Part shown: piece after piece, positions 18,815 to 28,288 of the stretch
Numbering within the stretch: the first letter of the stretch is position 1
How the letters are laid out: the number at the start of each line of letters is the position of its first letter
Assembly (NCBI RefSeq): GCF_902712875.1
Contig: NZ_LR743509.1
Coordinates: forward strand, 2,370,001 to 2,434,000
Direction: 5' to 3'
Length of the DNA: 64,000 nt
Origin: Hyphomicrobium sp. ghe19
Lineage (GTDB): Bacteria > Pseudomonadota > Alphaproteobacteria > Rhizobiales > Hyphomicrobiaceae
The notes under the pieces: generated by a model
Databases searched by the model: none
Seen by the model: the letters and a program-made list of their open reading frames with translations, nothing else
Told to the model about the DNA's origin: nothing
Translations under genes and position numbers: made by a program

Positions 18815-19426
18815 ATGACGGGTGTGATGGCATTGCACAAGCGGCTACGGGAAGAGACGCGTACCCTCCACGAAGATCTCGAACACGCAGTCGCGATCGA
18901 CGAGCAAATTTCCTCCCGTACCCGCTATTGCGCTTATCTCGCACGCCTCTGGGCGCTCTATTCGGCAGCAGAGTCCGCATTAGGCTCGCATGATTTCTCG
19001 GCCCTCGGATTTAACTATGGCGCATGCCGTCGATCACAACTTATTGAGAGCGATCTGTCAGATATCGGCGTCGACCTTGTTAACCTGCGAAACGCCATCA
19101 GACCGAAAGCTCCGGCACTCCCAACCATTGAGCACGCCCTGGGTTGTATCTATGTCCTCGAAGGGTCCGCGCTCGGCGCACGCGCGATGGCGCCTGAGGT
19201 CGAGACGAAACTCGGTCTGACTGGCACGTATGGCGCAAAATTTTTCTGGGGTTATGGCGAAGAAGGCAAACCGATTTGGAGAGCGGTCCTTGCTTCGATA
19301 AACGCAATCGACCCCGTTTCTTCTGAAGCTGAACGCGTGATTCAATCTGCGCAGGCGACGTTCTTATTTTTTCGACGCTGGCTTCCAGAGTGTTCAGCAG
19401 CTGTAACGACTTCCGCCGTCGCGTAG
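18815..19426 (+). CDS. hemO: Bacterial heme oxygenase (biliverdin supply for the phytochrome)
   Basis: This enzyme cleaves haem to biliverdin IXa, the chromophore of the next gene's product. The protein of about 203 residues has the proximal His in RTLHEDLEH and the distal-helix Gly run LEGSALGARAM. I chose ATG 18815 with GGTGGGGA upstream; ATG 18827 is possible. It lies about 145 bp before the bacteriophytochrome on the same strand, a common pairing (bphO-bphP). Whether it is named hemO or bphO is a matter of usage. Confidence 0.92.
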   Translation: MTGVMALHKRLREETRTLHEDLEHAVAIDEQISSRTRYCAYLARLWALYSAAESALGSHDFSALGFNYGACRRSQLIESDLSDIGVDLVNLRNAIRPKAPALPTIEHALGCIYVLEGSALGARAMAPEVETKLGLTGTYGAKFFWGYGEEGKPIWRAVLASINAIDPVSSEAERVIQSAQATFLFFRRWLPECSAAVTTSAVA

Positions 19427-19570
19427 ACTTGACAAAATACCAACGTATAGTGACGATGAGTTCAGCCCCGCAAAGAGGGTACTTGTGGAGGACAACGCCG
19501 TGCGCCTTGTGGGGCCGCACATTCTAGCGCGCACGTGCGCTTTCTGGGGCGGCGACCGCAGGATTCGGTC

Positions 19571-21853
19571 ATGAACGCACCGGATACCCGCAAAGGCGTG
19601 CCGATCGTAACCGCGAAGAACGTGGATCTTTCGAACTGCGATCGCGAGCTCGTCCAGTATCCTGGCGCGGTGCAACCGCATGGCGCGATGCTGATAGTGG
19701 ACGAGCCCGAGTACATCATCCGCCAAGCAAGCGAGAATTGCGGCGACTTCATCGGGCGCCCCGCCGAGCTGCTGCTCGGCAAATCCATCGAATACGTTTT
19801 CGGACGGAACGCACCGCAGATGCTCGACCGGTTGCGTCGCGTCTCGCTCGAGAATGGCCCCGTCCATGTGACCCGCGAGTCGTTCGCTGGTTCGGCACGC
19901 GGCGTCAACATATTCGCTCACCGCTGCGGAGGCGTGCTGATCCTCGAACTCGAAATGGTCGCCTCGCAGCCGGACACCTCGTCCGCGCAACTTTATTCCG
20001 ATGTGCGTGAGACAATTGCGGCGCTCGAAAATACCCGCGGACTGCAGAATTTCTTCGATCTTGCCGTCGACCGCATTCGCGCCTTCACCGGCTACGATCG
20101 CGTCATGGCCTATAAATTTGCCGAGGACGGCAGCGGTCACGTCGTTGCCGAAGCCAAACGCCAGAACCTCGAGCCTTACCTGGGGCTTCACTATCCGGCA
20201 ACCGACATTCCTGCTCCCGCGCGGCGTATGTTCGGCTTGAGCTGGTTGAGACATTTGCCCGACGTCGATTACGTGCCTGTTCGGCTCTATCCGGAATTTC
20301 ATCCCGCGACGCACAAACCCGTCGATATGAGCTACGCGATACTGCGCAGCGTTTCCGTGATGTATTCGAGCTATCTCAAGAACATGGGCGTCAAGTCGAC
20401 CATGGTCATGCCCCTGATGAAAAATGGGCAGCTGTGGGGACTGATCTCGGCAATGCACCACCGGAGCCCGCGGCAGGTTCCGTATGAGGCCCGGATGGCC
20501 GCCGAGTTTCTGTCGCACATGCTATCGCTTTTGATGGGCGCGAAGGAGGATGCCGACGGCTATAACGAGCGCCTGCGCATGACAGCCGTTACCGAGCAGC
20601 TCGTCGAGAGGCTGAGCCGCGAGCCGGACCTGCACGCCTCCCTCGGCACGTCCGACAAGTCTCCAAATCTCCTGTCGCAAATCTCCGCGGGCGGCGCGGC
20701 TGTCGTCACCCAAGGGCAGATTTCAGCCATTGGCGTTACGCCGCCCAAGCGCGAACTCGAGGTCCTCGCGGCTTGGTTTGCTGAGCAGAATCAAACGGTT
20801 TTCTCAACCGACCGCCTGCCGGAGATCCATCCTCCGTCTGCTGCGTATAAGTCTCTGGCGAGTGGTATTCTGGCGGTCAGAATCTCCCTGCAGAGTCCGG
20901 AATTTCTTATGTGGTTCAGGCCCGAACACATCGAAGTCGTCAAGTGGGCGGGAGATCCCAAGAAGCCCGTAAAAGTCAGCGAGACCGACGGCGAGCTTCG
21001 TCTGCAGCCACGCAGCTCGTTTGCTCTTTGGAAGGAAAGCGTGACCGGCCGTTCCGAGCCATGGCGCTCCGATGAGGAAGAGATTGCCGCCAACCTTCGG
21101 CAGGCGATTTCCGAAGTTGTACTGAACAGGGCGCAACACATCGAGCGCATGAACCGTGAGCTGGCGGACGCCAACGTCGAACTCGACAGCTTCGCTTATG
21201 TTGCATCGCACGATCTGAAAGAACCGCTCCGCGGAGTCCACCTCCTAGCCAGTTTTTTAAAGCGCGGCCTTGAGGGCAAGCTCGACGAAAAAGGCAAGCA
21301 GCAGCTCGAAACGATCTTGCAGCTGACGCGCCGGATGGACGATCTCATTGAATCTTTACTGCAATATTCTCGCACCGGCCGCCTCGAACTCAATCTCGAA
21401 ATCGTCGATATGGATGAGCTGCTCGATGAAGCGATTGTCGATTGCCGTCATGCAATCGGCAATCAAGACGTCGAGATCCGCCGTCCAAGGACGTTGGGAA
21501 AAGACACATGCGATCGCGTCCGGGTTCGCGAAATTTTCTCAAACCTCATAACCAACGCCAAAAAATATAACGACAAGCCGCGACGATGGATAGAAATTGG
21601 GGTCGAAGATACCGTTCCGCGGCGCTATTATGTGCGCGATAACGGGATTGGAATCTCGGAAGACGCGCGCGAGCGTATCTTCGAGATTTTCAGACGCATT
21701 CATGGCAAAGATGAATTCGGCGGTGGTGTTGGCGCCGGTCTGACGATCACGCGACGAGCGGTCGAACGCCACTCGGGTAAAATTTGGGTCGAATCCTCGC
21801 CCGGCGAGGGCTCAACGTTTTATTTCACGCTTGCACCGGAGGGCAGTGCATGA
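19571..21853 (+). CDS. bphP: Bacteriophytochrome sensor histidine kinase
   Basis: This is a red/far-red light sensor. The 760-residue protein has PAS (about 20-120), GAF (about 145-315), PHY (about 325-500), HisKA and HATPase domains. The biliverdin-binding Cys is C23 in NCDRELVQYPG. GAF has the YPATDIPAPARRMF motif and the PHY tongue has PRSSF. The kinase His is in ASHDLKEPLR; ATP-binding boxes include YYVRDNGIGIS and GVGAGLTI. ATG 19571 matches the family N-terminus. The next gene overlaps by ATGA and encodes a response regulator, so they form a two-component pair. The probable output is light control of the surrounding photosynthesis genes. Confidence 0.96.
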   Translation: MNAPDTRKGVPIVTAKNVDLSNCDRELVQYPGAVQPHGAMLIVDEPEYIIRQASENCGDFIGRPAELLLGKSIEYVFGRNAPQMLDRLRRVSLENGPVHVTRESFAGSARGVNIFAHRCGGVLILELEMVASQPDTSSAQLYSDVRETIAALENTRGLQNFFDLAVDRIRAFTGYDRVMAYKFAEDGSGHVVAEAKRQNLEPYLGLHYPATDIPAPARRMFGLSWLRHLPDVDYVPVRLYPEFHPATHKPVDMSYAILRSVSVMYSSYLKNMGVKSTMVMPLMKNGQLWGLISAMHHRSPRQVPYEARMAAEFLSHMLSLLMGAKEDADGYNERLRMTAVTEQLVERLSREPDLHASLGTSDKSPNLLSQISAGGAAVVTQGQISAIGVTPPKRELEVLAAWFAEQNQTVFSTDRLPEIHPPSAAYKSLASGILAVRISLQSPEFLMWFRPEHIEVVKWAGDPKKPVKVSETDGELRLQPRSSFALWKESVTGRSEPWRSDEEEIAANLRQAISEVVLNRAQHIERMNRELADANVELDSFAYVASHDLKEPLRGVHLLASFLKRGLEGKLDEKGKQQLETILQLTRRMDDLIESLLQYSRTGRLELNLEIVDMDELLDEAIVDCRHAIGNQDVEIRRPRTLGKDTCDRVRVREIFSNLITNAKKYNDKPRRWIEIGVEDTVPRRYYVRDNGIGISEDARERIFEIFRRIHGKDEFGGGVGAGLTITRRAVERHSGKIWVESSPGEGSTFYFTLAPEGSA

Positions 21854-22746
21854 CGCCCCAGCTTGGTACGATCTTGTCGATCGAAGACAACGATACCGAC
21901 TTCATGACGCTTGAATTCGCCCTGCGGTCTGCAGGCGTCAAGAACCCTTTGGAGCGGCTGGATAACGGCAGCGCGGCCTTGCAGATACTGGTCGATGATG
22001 ATGCCAATTCGCCGGTTCTGAAGGCGTCGCTCGTTCTCCTCGATCTCAATCTCCCGGGTGTCGATGGGCTGCAGTTGCTCAAGGCGCTCCGGGCCCGCGA
22101 TCCCGGACGGCGGACACCGGTACTCGTTCTCTCCACGTCATCGCATCCCCGAGACATTGACGCCTGCTATCTTGCGGGAGCTGATGGATATTTGGTCAAG
22201 CCGTTCGAACTCGAAGCTTGGGAATCCGATGTCGGCGGCGTTGCTGAACGGTGGCTCTCAGAAACCGCCCGTGATCGGGTCCCGCAAAAAAGCGCCGATA
22301 AGCCACCAATTGTTTCCAAGAAATGCAAATCCCGAGTATCCAAGCTAGCGAAGCTCGATCCTGAAATACACCGAGCAATGCTCACGCGCACCATCGAAGG
22401 CGAAATCATTCCGAGGTTGCTGCTTGCACACGGCGGTTTGAAATCGGCGCGCCGAGGCTCGGGTGACATAAACATCGAAGAAACCGCTGATGAGGTTGCG
22501 GAACTTGTTCATCTGGTTCTCGCCAGCGATATAAAAATAGCGACATCCTATATTGAGACGAGACGGCTGCGGGGCGTCACGCTCGAAGCGTTGTTTCACG
22601 CCCTTATTGTTCCGGCCGCTCGCCTGATCGGAGACTTATGGAAGGCTGACATCTGCAGCTTTCACGAATTTTCCGAAGGCTTGGCGCGCTTGCAGCTGAT
22701 GCTCGCCGAGCTTCAACCGAAGCCTGATAACAGCACGCTTCACTGA
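21850..22746 (+). CDS. Response regulator with C-terminal AerR/PpaA-like helical cap domain
   Basis: The 298-residue protein has a receiver domain (about 5-145) of the phytochrome-linked Rcp type: SIEDNDTD acidic pocket, phospho-acceptor in LVLLDLNLPG, Lys in YLVKPFE. After a basic linker, residues about 170-290 look like the four-helix cap that precedes cobalamin-binding folds in AerR/PpaA and MerR-type photoregulators: EGEIIPRLLLAHGG, LIVPAARLIGDLWKAD and a helix with EFSEGLARLQLML. The protein ends there, with no Rossmann B12-binding domain or DxHxxG. ATG 21850 overlaps the bphP stop. In Rhodobacter, AerR/PpaA antagonises the PpsR/CrtJ repressor, so a similar job under phytochrome control is an attractive inference. 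Confidence 0.88.
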   Translation: MTPQLGTILSIEDNDTDFMTLEFALRSAGVKNPLERLDNGSAALQILVDDDANSPVLKASLVLLDLNLPGVDGLQLLKALRARDPGRRTPVLVLSTSSHPRDIDACYLAGADGYLVKPFELEAWESDVGGVAERWLSETARDRVPQKSADKPPIVSKKCKSRVSKLAKLDPEIHRAMLTRTIEGEIIPRLLLAHGGLKSARRGSGDINIEETADEVAELVHLVLASDIKIATSYIETRRLRGVTLEALFHALIVPAARLIGDLWKADICSFHEFSEGLARLQLMLAELQPKPDNSTLH

Positions 22747-22892
22747 ATTCGAAGCTTCGCGCAGCCCCCGCTCACCGCGATGGCAATTAAGCCCGCGCTG
22801 GCGTTGCGTCGTTTGCCCGGCGCATATCGCCCGCCCGGTTGATGCGATTCTGCGGGCGTTTTGAACTGGGACTTGCGGCCGATCAAAAATAG

Positions 22893-22936
22893 TGTTCCAT
22901 TATATGGACAGTTTTATCTGTCCAATTCTTTGATAC
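22893..22936. promoter_or_regulatory. PpsR/CrtJ site pair before bchI
   Basis: TGTTCCATTATATGGACA (22893-22910) fits TGT-N12-ACA exactly. A weaker copy, TGTCCAATTCTTTGATAC (22919-22936), lies 8 bp further on, the spacing seen at bchC. The pair is 60-100 bp upstream of bchI and should control bchIDO. Confidence 0.82.
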
Positions 22937-22996
22937 GCGCCGTTCGGAGATCTGCCGTGGCGGCGCGGGCACCAATCGCTTCGAGGGGCAAGCCGG

Positions 22997-24022
22997 ATGC
23001 GAGCCACCTTTCCTTTCACTGCCATCCTCGGCCAGGAGGACATGAAGCTCGCGCTCCTTGCGGGCGCGGTCGATCCGTCGATTGGAGGCGTGCTCGTCTT
23101 CGGCGATCGAGGCACCGGCAAATCAACAGCCGTGCGCGGTTTGGCGGACTTGCTACCGCTGATGCGTGCCGTCTCCGGATGCCGTTATCATTGCGACCCC
23201 GGCGCGAACGGCTCGGGTTGCGAAGAGTGCCAGAAGCGCGGCCGCGATGGTCCGCTCCCGAGTGAACTGCTCCCTGTGCCCGTCGTCGATCTCCCGCTCG
23301 GCGCCACCGAGGATCGCATCATCGGCGCACTCGATCTCGAGAGGGCTCTAACGCGCGGCGAAAAGGCGTTCGAGACTGGTCTTCTCGCACGCGCGCATCG
23401 CGGCTTTCTTTACATCGACGAGGTGAACCTCCTCGAAGACCACCTCGTCGATCTGTTGCTCGACGTGGCGGCATCGGGCGAAAACGTCGTCGAGCGTGAG
23501 GGTCTGAGCATTCGCCATCCCGCTCGCTTCGTTCTGATCGGAAGCGGCAACCCCGAAGAGGGAGAGTTGCGCCCGCAGTTGCTGGATCGCTTCGGTTTAT
23601 CGGTCGAGGTCAGAGCGCCTGAGGATGTCGCGACCCGCATCGAAATCGTCAAGCGCCGCGACGCGTTCGAGAGAGATCCAGCGAGCTTTACAAAAAAATG
23701 GCTCGCCGAAACCGATCGTGTACGAGATCAGATCAAGTCGGCTCGCGACAGACTTGCCTCGGTCGTCCTATCCGAAGACACGCTCGAGCGAGCGGCTGGT
23801 CTCTGCGTAAAACTCGGCACCGATGGACTCCGCGGTGAATTGACGGTCGTGCGCGCGGCGCGCGCCGTAGCAGCGCTCGAAGGAAGCGACGTCGTCACCG
23901 ATGTTCATCTGCGCCGGGTCGCGCCCTCAGCACTTCGTCATCGGCTGCGCCGCAATCCACTCGATGAAAGCGGATCGACAGCACGCATCGAACGTACGCT
24001 CGAGGACGTATTCCGTGCATGA
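22997..24022 (+). CDS. bchI: Magnesium chelatase ATPase subunit I
   Basis: BchI is the AAA+ motor of Mg-chelatase, which inserts Mg2+ into protoporphyrin IX. The 341-residue protein has Walker A GDRGTGKST, the BchI insertion with Cys residues, Walker B LYIDEVNLLEDHLVD and sensor motifs IGSGNPEEGELRPQLLDRF. The ATG is in family register. Its end overlaps the GTG start of bchD by eight bases. Confidence 0.97.
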   Translation: MRATFPFTAILGQEDMKLALLAGAVDPSIGGVLVFGDRGTGKSTAVRGLADLLPLMRAVSGCRYHCDPGANGSGCEECQKRGRDGPLPSELLPVPVVDLPLGATEDRIIGALDLERALTRGEKAFETGLLARAHRGFLYIDEVNLLEDHLVDLLLDVAASGENVVEREGLSIRHPARFVLIGSGNPEEGELRPQLLDRFGLSVEVRAPEDVATRIEIVKRRDAFERDPASFTKKWLAETDRVRDQIKSARDRLASVVLSEDTLERAAGLCVKLGTDGLRGELTVVRAARAVAALEGSDVVTDVHLRRVAPSALRHRLRRNPLDESGSTARIERTLEDVFRA

Positions 24023-25793
24023 CGAAACGCACGCCGCGGACGAAAGTCAGTTAGCCGATGCAATGCTCGCGGCGGCCGTCTTCGCGTCGGCCCCAGCGCA
24101 CGCGGGCGGCGTTATATTGCAGGCTGGCGCGGGGCATGAGCGCGAGACATGGCTGCAATACGTCTTGTCTCTCTTACCTGTAGCTGCGCCGGTCCGCCGT
24201 GTTCCCATTCACATCAACGATGACAGGCTGCTTGGCGGTCTCGATCTCGCAGCAACCCTCGCGACGGGACGACCCGTCGCGCAGCGCGGCATTCTACAAG
24301 AGGCCGATGGCGGCATACTCATCCTTCCCAGCGCGGAGCGGCTGACACCAGCACTCGCGAGCCGCCTTGCCGCAGCAATGGATTTAGGCGCCGTGGCGCT
24401 TCAACGCGATGGGTTTGCCGAAAGTGCCCCGGCTCGTTTCGGCTTCATCGCGTTCGACGAAGGCCGATCAACAGACGAGTCCCCGCCCTCGGTGCTTCTC
24501 GACCGCGCGGCGCTGCACGTCAGACTGCCATATGCCCGAAGAACGAACATTCCTCATGAGGCTTTCACGCGCGAGCAAATCGCACAGGCGGGAGAGGTCG
24601 CAGCCTCGGTGTCCGTCGCCGACGACATTATCTCGGTGCTCTGCGATACCGCGTCGGCACTCGGCATATTATCCGCGAACGTCGTTCTTCAAGCCTTGCG
24701 GGTATCACGCGTGCTCGCGGCGCTCGCTGGCCAAAGCAGTGTTTCCGAAGACGACGCGGTTACGACTGTCCGCTTGGTCATGGCGCCCCGCGCCACAAGG
24801 CTCCCCGAGATGCCTAGAGACACTTCGCACGAGACCGAACCGGAGCCGCCGCAGCAATCGCCTGAAAATGCCCCGGAAGACGAAGCAACCGCCCAACTGG
24901 GGGACGTTCTCATAGCCGCCGCCAAAGCTGCGTTACCTCCACATCTACTGGACCTTTTGCGATCCAATGATCGCCCAAAAGCGAGCAGGTCCTCGTCCGG
25001 CAAGGAGGGCCTGAAAAAAATTTCCCCGCGGCATGGCCGTCCCGTCGGCGTAAAATCCGGCTCCATCAGCAGGGGCGGGCGATTGAATGTTGTGGAAACA
25101 CTACGCACAGCCGCACCCTGGCAGCGCATTCGCCGCCAGGAATTGGCAAACGTGCCGGAGCGCCAGGATCGCATTGCCGTGAGAGCAGCCGACTTCCGCA
25201 TTTGGAAACTCAAGCAGCGCGGGGAAACAGTCACCGTATTCCTCGTCGATGCTTCAGGATCGACAGCAATGCAACGGCTTGGCGAAGCCAAAGGCGCCGT
25301 CGAAATCCTCCTATCCGAATGCTACTGCCGCCGAGACTACGCAGCTCTGATCGCATTCAGTGGCCGCGGCAGCGAGTTGCTTCTGCCGCCGACGAGATCG
25401 CTCGCGCGCGCCAAACGAAATCTTTCTGATCTTCCGGGTGGCGGCGGCACCCCGCTCGCATCCGGCATCGACGCCGCCATCGAGCTTTGCGAAGCAGTGA
25501 GACGCAAGGGCCAGGCGCCGAGCGTCGTCATGCTGACTGACGGCCGCGCAAATCTCAGCCGCGACGGCAAACCGGGCCGCGCGCGCGCCACCGAGGATGC
25601 GGTGCTCGCGGCGCAATCTCTACGCAAGATGCGAATTCCGGCTCTCGTTATCGATACATCCGCGAAGCCGAACGCGCCCGTCGCGCGTATTGCAGACGCC
25701 ATGGGCGCCACGTATTTGCCACTCGCTCACGCCGACGCCGGCACGCTGTCGAATGCTGTCAAAGCCCAAGCCGGCCAGAGTTACCGGCCGTGA
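24015..25793 (+). CDS. bchD: Magnesium chelatase subunit D
   Basis: BchD is the platform subunit of Mg-chelatase. It pairs with the BchI hexamer and contacts BchH. The 592-residue protein has a degenerate AAA+ domain lacking a Walker A motif, an acidic/proline-rich linker near 265-300 and a C-terminal VWA domain with an intact MIDAS (DASGS, GGGGTPL, TDGRAN). The start is GTG 24015 inside the bchI 3' end; the longer frame upstream is bchI overlap. Its stop overlaps bchO. Confidence 0.95.
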   Translation: MHDETHAADESQLADAMLAAAVFASAPAHAGGVILQAGAGHERETWLQYVLSLLPVAAPVRRVPIHINDDRLLGGLDLAATLATGRPVAQRGILQEADGGILILPSAERLTPALASRLAAAMDLGAVALQRDGFAESAPARFGFIAFDEGRSTDESPPSVLLDRAALHVRLPYARRTNIPHEAFTREQIAQAGEVAASVSVADDIISVLCDTASALGILSANVVLQALRVSRVLAALAGQSSVSEDDAVTTVRLVMAPRATRLPEMPRDTSHETEPEPPQQSPENAPEDEATAQLGDVLIAAAKAALPPHLLDLLRSNDRPKASRSSSGKEGLKKISPRHGRPVGVKSGSISRGGRLNVVETLRTAAPWQRIRRQELANVPERQDRIAVRAADFRIWKLKQRGETVTVFLVDASGSTAMQRLGEAKGAVEILLSECYCRRDYAALIAFSGRGSELLLPPTRSLARAKRNLSDLPGGGGTPLASGIDAAIELCEAVRRKGQAPSVVMLTDGRANLSRDGKPGRARATEDAVLAAQSLRKMRIPALVIDTSAKPNAPVARIADAMGATYLPLAHADAGTLSNAVKAQAGQSYRP

Positions 25794-26665
25794 ACGCCGG
25801 ACTGGTTTGGGACCGCGACGGCGCCGATTGGCCAAACCGGAACTCGAGCCGGTTCATCAGAGCAGCCGGACTGCAATGGCATGTGCAGATTGCGGGCAGC
25901 GGCCCCGTCGCTCTTCTGTTGCATGGCACCGGCGCCTCGACACATTCATGGCGCCGCCTCATGCCTATCCTGGCTGGCCAATTCACCGTCGTTGCGCCGG
26001 ATCTTCCGGGTCACGGCTTCACATCGACCCCTGACGCGAAGGGATTGTCTCTGGCAGGCATGGCGCGCGAAGTGAGCGACCTGATGCGGACGCTCGCTTT
26101 GCAGCCGGACATCATCGTCGGACACTCTGCGGGCGCCGCCGTTGGCATCCGCGCGACGATCGATCACCTGCTCACGCCCCGCGCAATCATCAGCATCAAT
26201 GGCGCGTTACTGCCGTTCGGGAGTCTGGTCGGTCAGCTCTTCTCACCCATCGCCCGACTGCTCGCATCGGCACCGATGGTGCCGCAGATCATGGCGTGGC
26301 GCGGCCAGAGCCGGGCGGCTGTCGAACGCGTGCTCTCTGGAACGGGATCCAAAATCGCGCCGCGAGACCTCGATTACTATGCGCGCCTCTTCAAAAGCCC
26401 GAGCCACGTCGCAGGCGCCCTCGGCATGATGGCCAACTGGGATCTGAAGCAATTTGCGGATGACCTTCCTAAGCTCGACGCGAAGCTGGTTCTGATAGCC
26501 GCGACCGACGATAAGACTATTTCGCCGGCGGACGCAGCCAAGGTCGCACTGCTCGTCCCTCACGCCTGCGTCGTCTCCCTGGGAAGCGCCGGCCACCTGG
26601 CGCATGAGGAACGCCCCGAGGAAATCGCCGAAATTACTCTCGCGGTTTCCCGCGGCCTTGACTAA
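25790..26665 (+). CDS. bchO: Alpha/beta hydrolase BchO
   Basis: BchO is an alpha/beta-hydrolase fold protein always linked to bchID and proposed to assist Mg-chelatase; its reaction is not established. The 291-residue protein has the oxyanion HGTGAS segment, the nucleophile elbow VGHSAGAAV and a C-terminal His in GSAGHLAHEE. It starts at GTG overlapping the bchD stop (GTGA). Confidence 0.93.
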   Translation: MNAGLVWDRDGADWPNRNSSRFIRAAGLQWHVQIAGSGPVALLLHGTGASTHSWRRLMPILAGQFTVVAPDLPGHGFTSTPDAKGLSLAGMAREVSDLMRTLALQPDIIVGHSAGAAVGIRATIDHLLTPRAIISINGALLPFGSLVGQLFSPIARLLASAPMVPQIMAWRGQSRAAVERVLSGTGSKIAPRDLDYYARLFKSPSHVAGALGMMANWDLKQFADDLPKLDAKLVLIAATDDKTISPADAAKVALLVPHACVVSLGSAGHLAHEERPEEIAEITLAVSRGLD

Positions 26666-26730
26666 CGATCCGCAGCCGAAGAGAGCCTGTCCGCAAAAAC
26701 TCTTGCGCTAATATTCTGGACGATGTCTAA

Positions 26731-26748
26731 TGTCCATATTATTTGACA
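26731..26748. promoter_or_regulatory. PpsR/CrtJ site before crtI
   Basis: TGTCCATATTATTTGACA fits TGT-N12-ACA exactly, 23 bp upstream of the crtI start. No good partner site is present at 8 bp. It should repress crtIB in oxygen. Confidence 0.82.
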
Positions 26749-26770
26749 CACCAGAGCGGATGGCCCGTCC

Positions 26771-28288
26771 ATGCTGGCTCCGAATAGCGACCGACCTCAC
26801 GCGATCATCATCGGCAGTGGCTTTGGCGGACTCGCCGCCGCCGTGAGGCTCGGCGCCCGCGGCTATCGCGTTACGATCCTCGAAAAGCTCGACTGTGCAG
26901 GCGGCCGCGCCAGCGTCTTCCGCCAGGACGGTTTCACATTCGACGCTGGCCCGACCATCGTCACCGCGCCGTTTCTCTTCGAGGAGCTTTGGCGGCTTTG
27001 CGGCCGCGAGCTGGCGGACGACGTCGAGCTGAAGCCTTTGACGCCGTTCTACCGCATCAGATTCGATGACGGCGGCATCTTTAATTGTTGCGGCGATCCG
27101 AAGACGATGCGGGACGAGGTCGCCCGCTTCTCTCCCGAAGACGTCAACGGCTACGAGCGCTTCATGCGCCTTGCCGAGGATATCTACGCTATTGGCTTCG
27201 AGCAGCTCGGCCACGTCCCCTTCACGTCGCTGTGGGATATGGCGCGCGTTCTCCCCGAACTTATACGCCTGAAGAGTTATCGAAGCGTCCACGCACTCGT
27301 TTCCAAACACGTTCGCGACCCCCGCATTCGCTTCGTGCTGAGCTTCCATTCGCTGTTCATCGGCGGCAACCCCTTCAACGTGACATCGATCTACGGATTG
27401 ATCTCCTTCCTCGAACGGCGATGGGGCGTCCACTTTCCGATGGGTGGAATGGGCAAGCTCGTCGAAGGCCTCGTCCGGCTGATCGAAGAACAGGGCGGCG
27501 AAATTCGCTACGACGCAGAGGTTCAGGAAATCCTGATCGATGGCAAAACCGCGAACGGCGTGCGCCTCGCGAACGGCAAGATCATCAAATCCGACATCGT
27601 CGTTTCAAATGCCGATTCCGCCTGGACCTACCACAACCTCCTCCCCGAAAGAGCGCGCCGGCGCTGGAACAACCGGAAACTCGACAAGGGGCGCTACTCG
27701 ATGGGCTTGTTCGTTTGGTACTTCGGCACGTCGCGATGCTACCCCGAAATTCCCCATCACATGATTTTGCTCGGTCCGCGGTATCGCGAGCTTCTACAGG
27801 ACATCTTCCAGAAGAAGCATCTCGCTGACGACATGAGTCTTTACTTGCATAGACCGACGGCGACGGATCCTGCACTTGCGCCCGAAGGCTGTGACGCGTT
27901 TTACGTGCTTTCGCCCGTGCCCAATCTCGACGCTAAGATCGATTGGGAAACAAAAGCCGAAGCGTACCGGCGCGCCATCGCGGAGCGGCTGAACGAGGTC
28001 GCGCTTCCCGGCTTCGAAAAGCACATCGTCACATCGCGAACCATGTCGCCACTCGACTTTCAGCATCGCCTCCTCTCCTACAAAGGCGCGGGCTTCGGGC
28101 TCGAACCGGTGTTGACGCAGAGCGCATGGTTCCGGCCCCACAACCGCAGCGAAGATATTGAGAACCTCTATCTCGTCGGTGCCGGAACACATCCGGGCGC
28201 CGGCGTACCCGGCGTTCTTTCATCGGCCCGTATACTTGAAACGATCGTGCCCGACGCAGCCGCATTCAAACGAGAGCCAGATCGATGA
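26771..28288 (+). CDS. crtI: Phytoene desaturase
   Basis: CrtI is an FAD enzyme that desaturates phytoene in three or four steps to neurosporene or lycopene. The 505-residue protein has IIIGSGFGGLAAAVRLGA, FTFDAGPTIVTAPFLFEE and the bacterial-type carotenoid dehydrogenase signature near the C-terminus (NLYLVGAGTHPGAGVPGV). It is coupled to crtB by ATGA overlap. With crtC, crtD and crtF but no crtA here, the likely products are of the spirilloxanthin series; step number cannot be read from sequence. Confidence 0.96.
   Translation: MLAPNSDRPHAIIIGSGFGGLAAAVRLGARGYRVTILEKLDCAGGRASVFRQDGFTFDAGPTIVTAPFLFEELWRLCGRELADDVELKPLTPFYRIRFDDGGIFNCCGDPKTMRDEVARFSPEDVNGYERFMRLAEDIYAIGFEQLGHVPFTSLWDMARVLPELIRLKSYRSVHALVSKHVRDPRIRFVLSFHSLFIGGNPFNVTSIYGLISFLERRWGVHFPMGGMGKLVEGLVRLIEEQGGEIRYDAEVQEILIDGKTANGVRLANGKIIKSDIVVSNADSAWTYHNLLPERARRRWNNRKLDKGRYSMGLFVWYFGTSRCYPEIPHHMILLGPRYRELLQDIFQKKHLADDMSLYLHRPTATDPALAPEGCDAFYVLSPVPNLDAKIDWETKAEAYRRAIAERLNEVALPGFEKHIVTSRTMSPLDFQHRLLSYKGAGFGLEPVLTQSAWFRPHNRSEDIENLYLVGAGTHPGAGVPGVLSSARILETIVPDAAAFKREPDR

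Noticed and set aside
19429..19460. TTGACA promoter before bphP
   Set aside because: No -10 element at suitable spacing; TATAGT is only 11 bp away.
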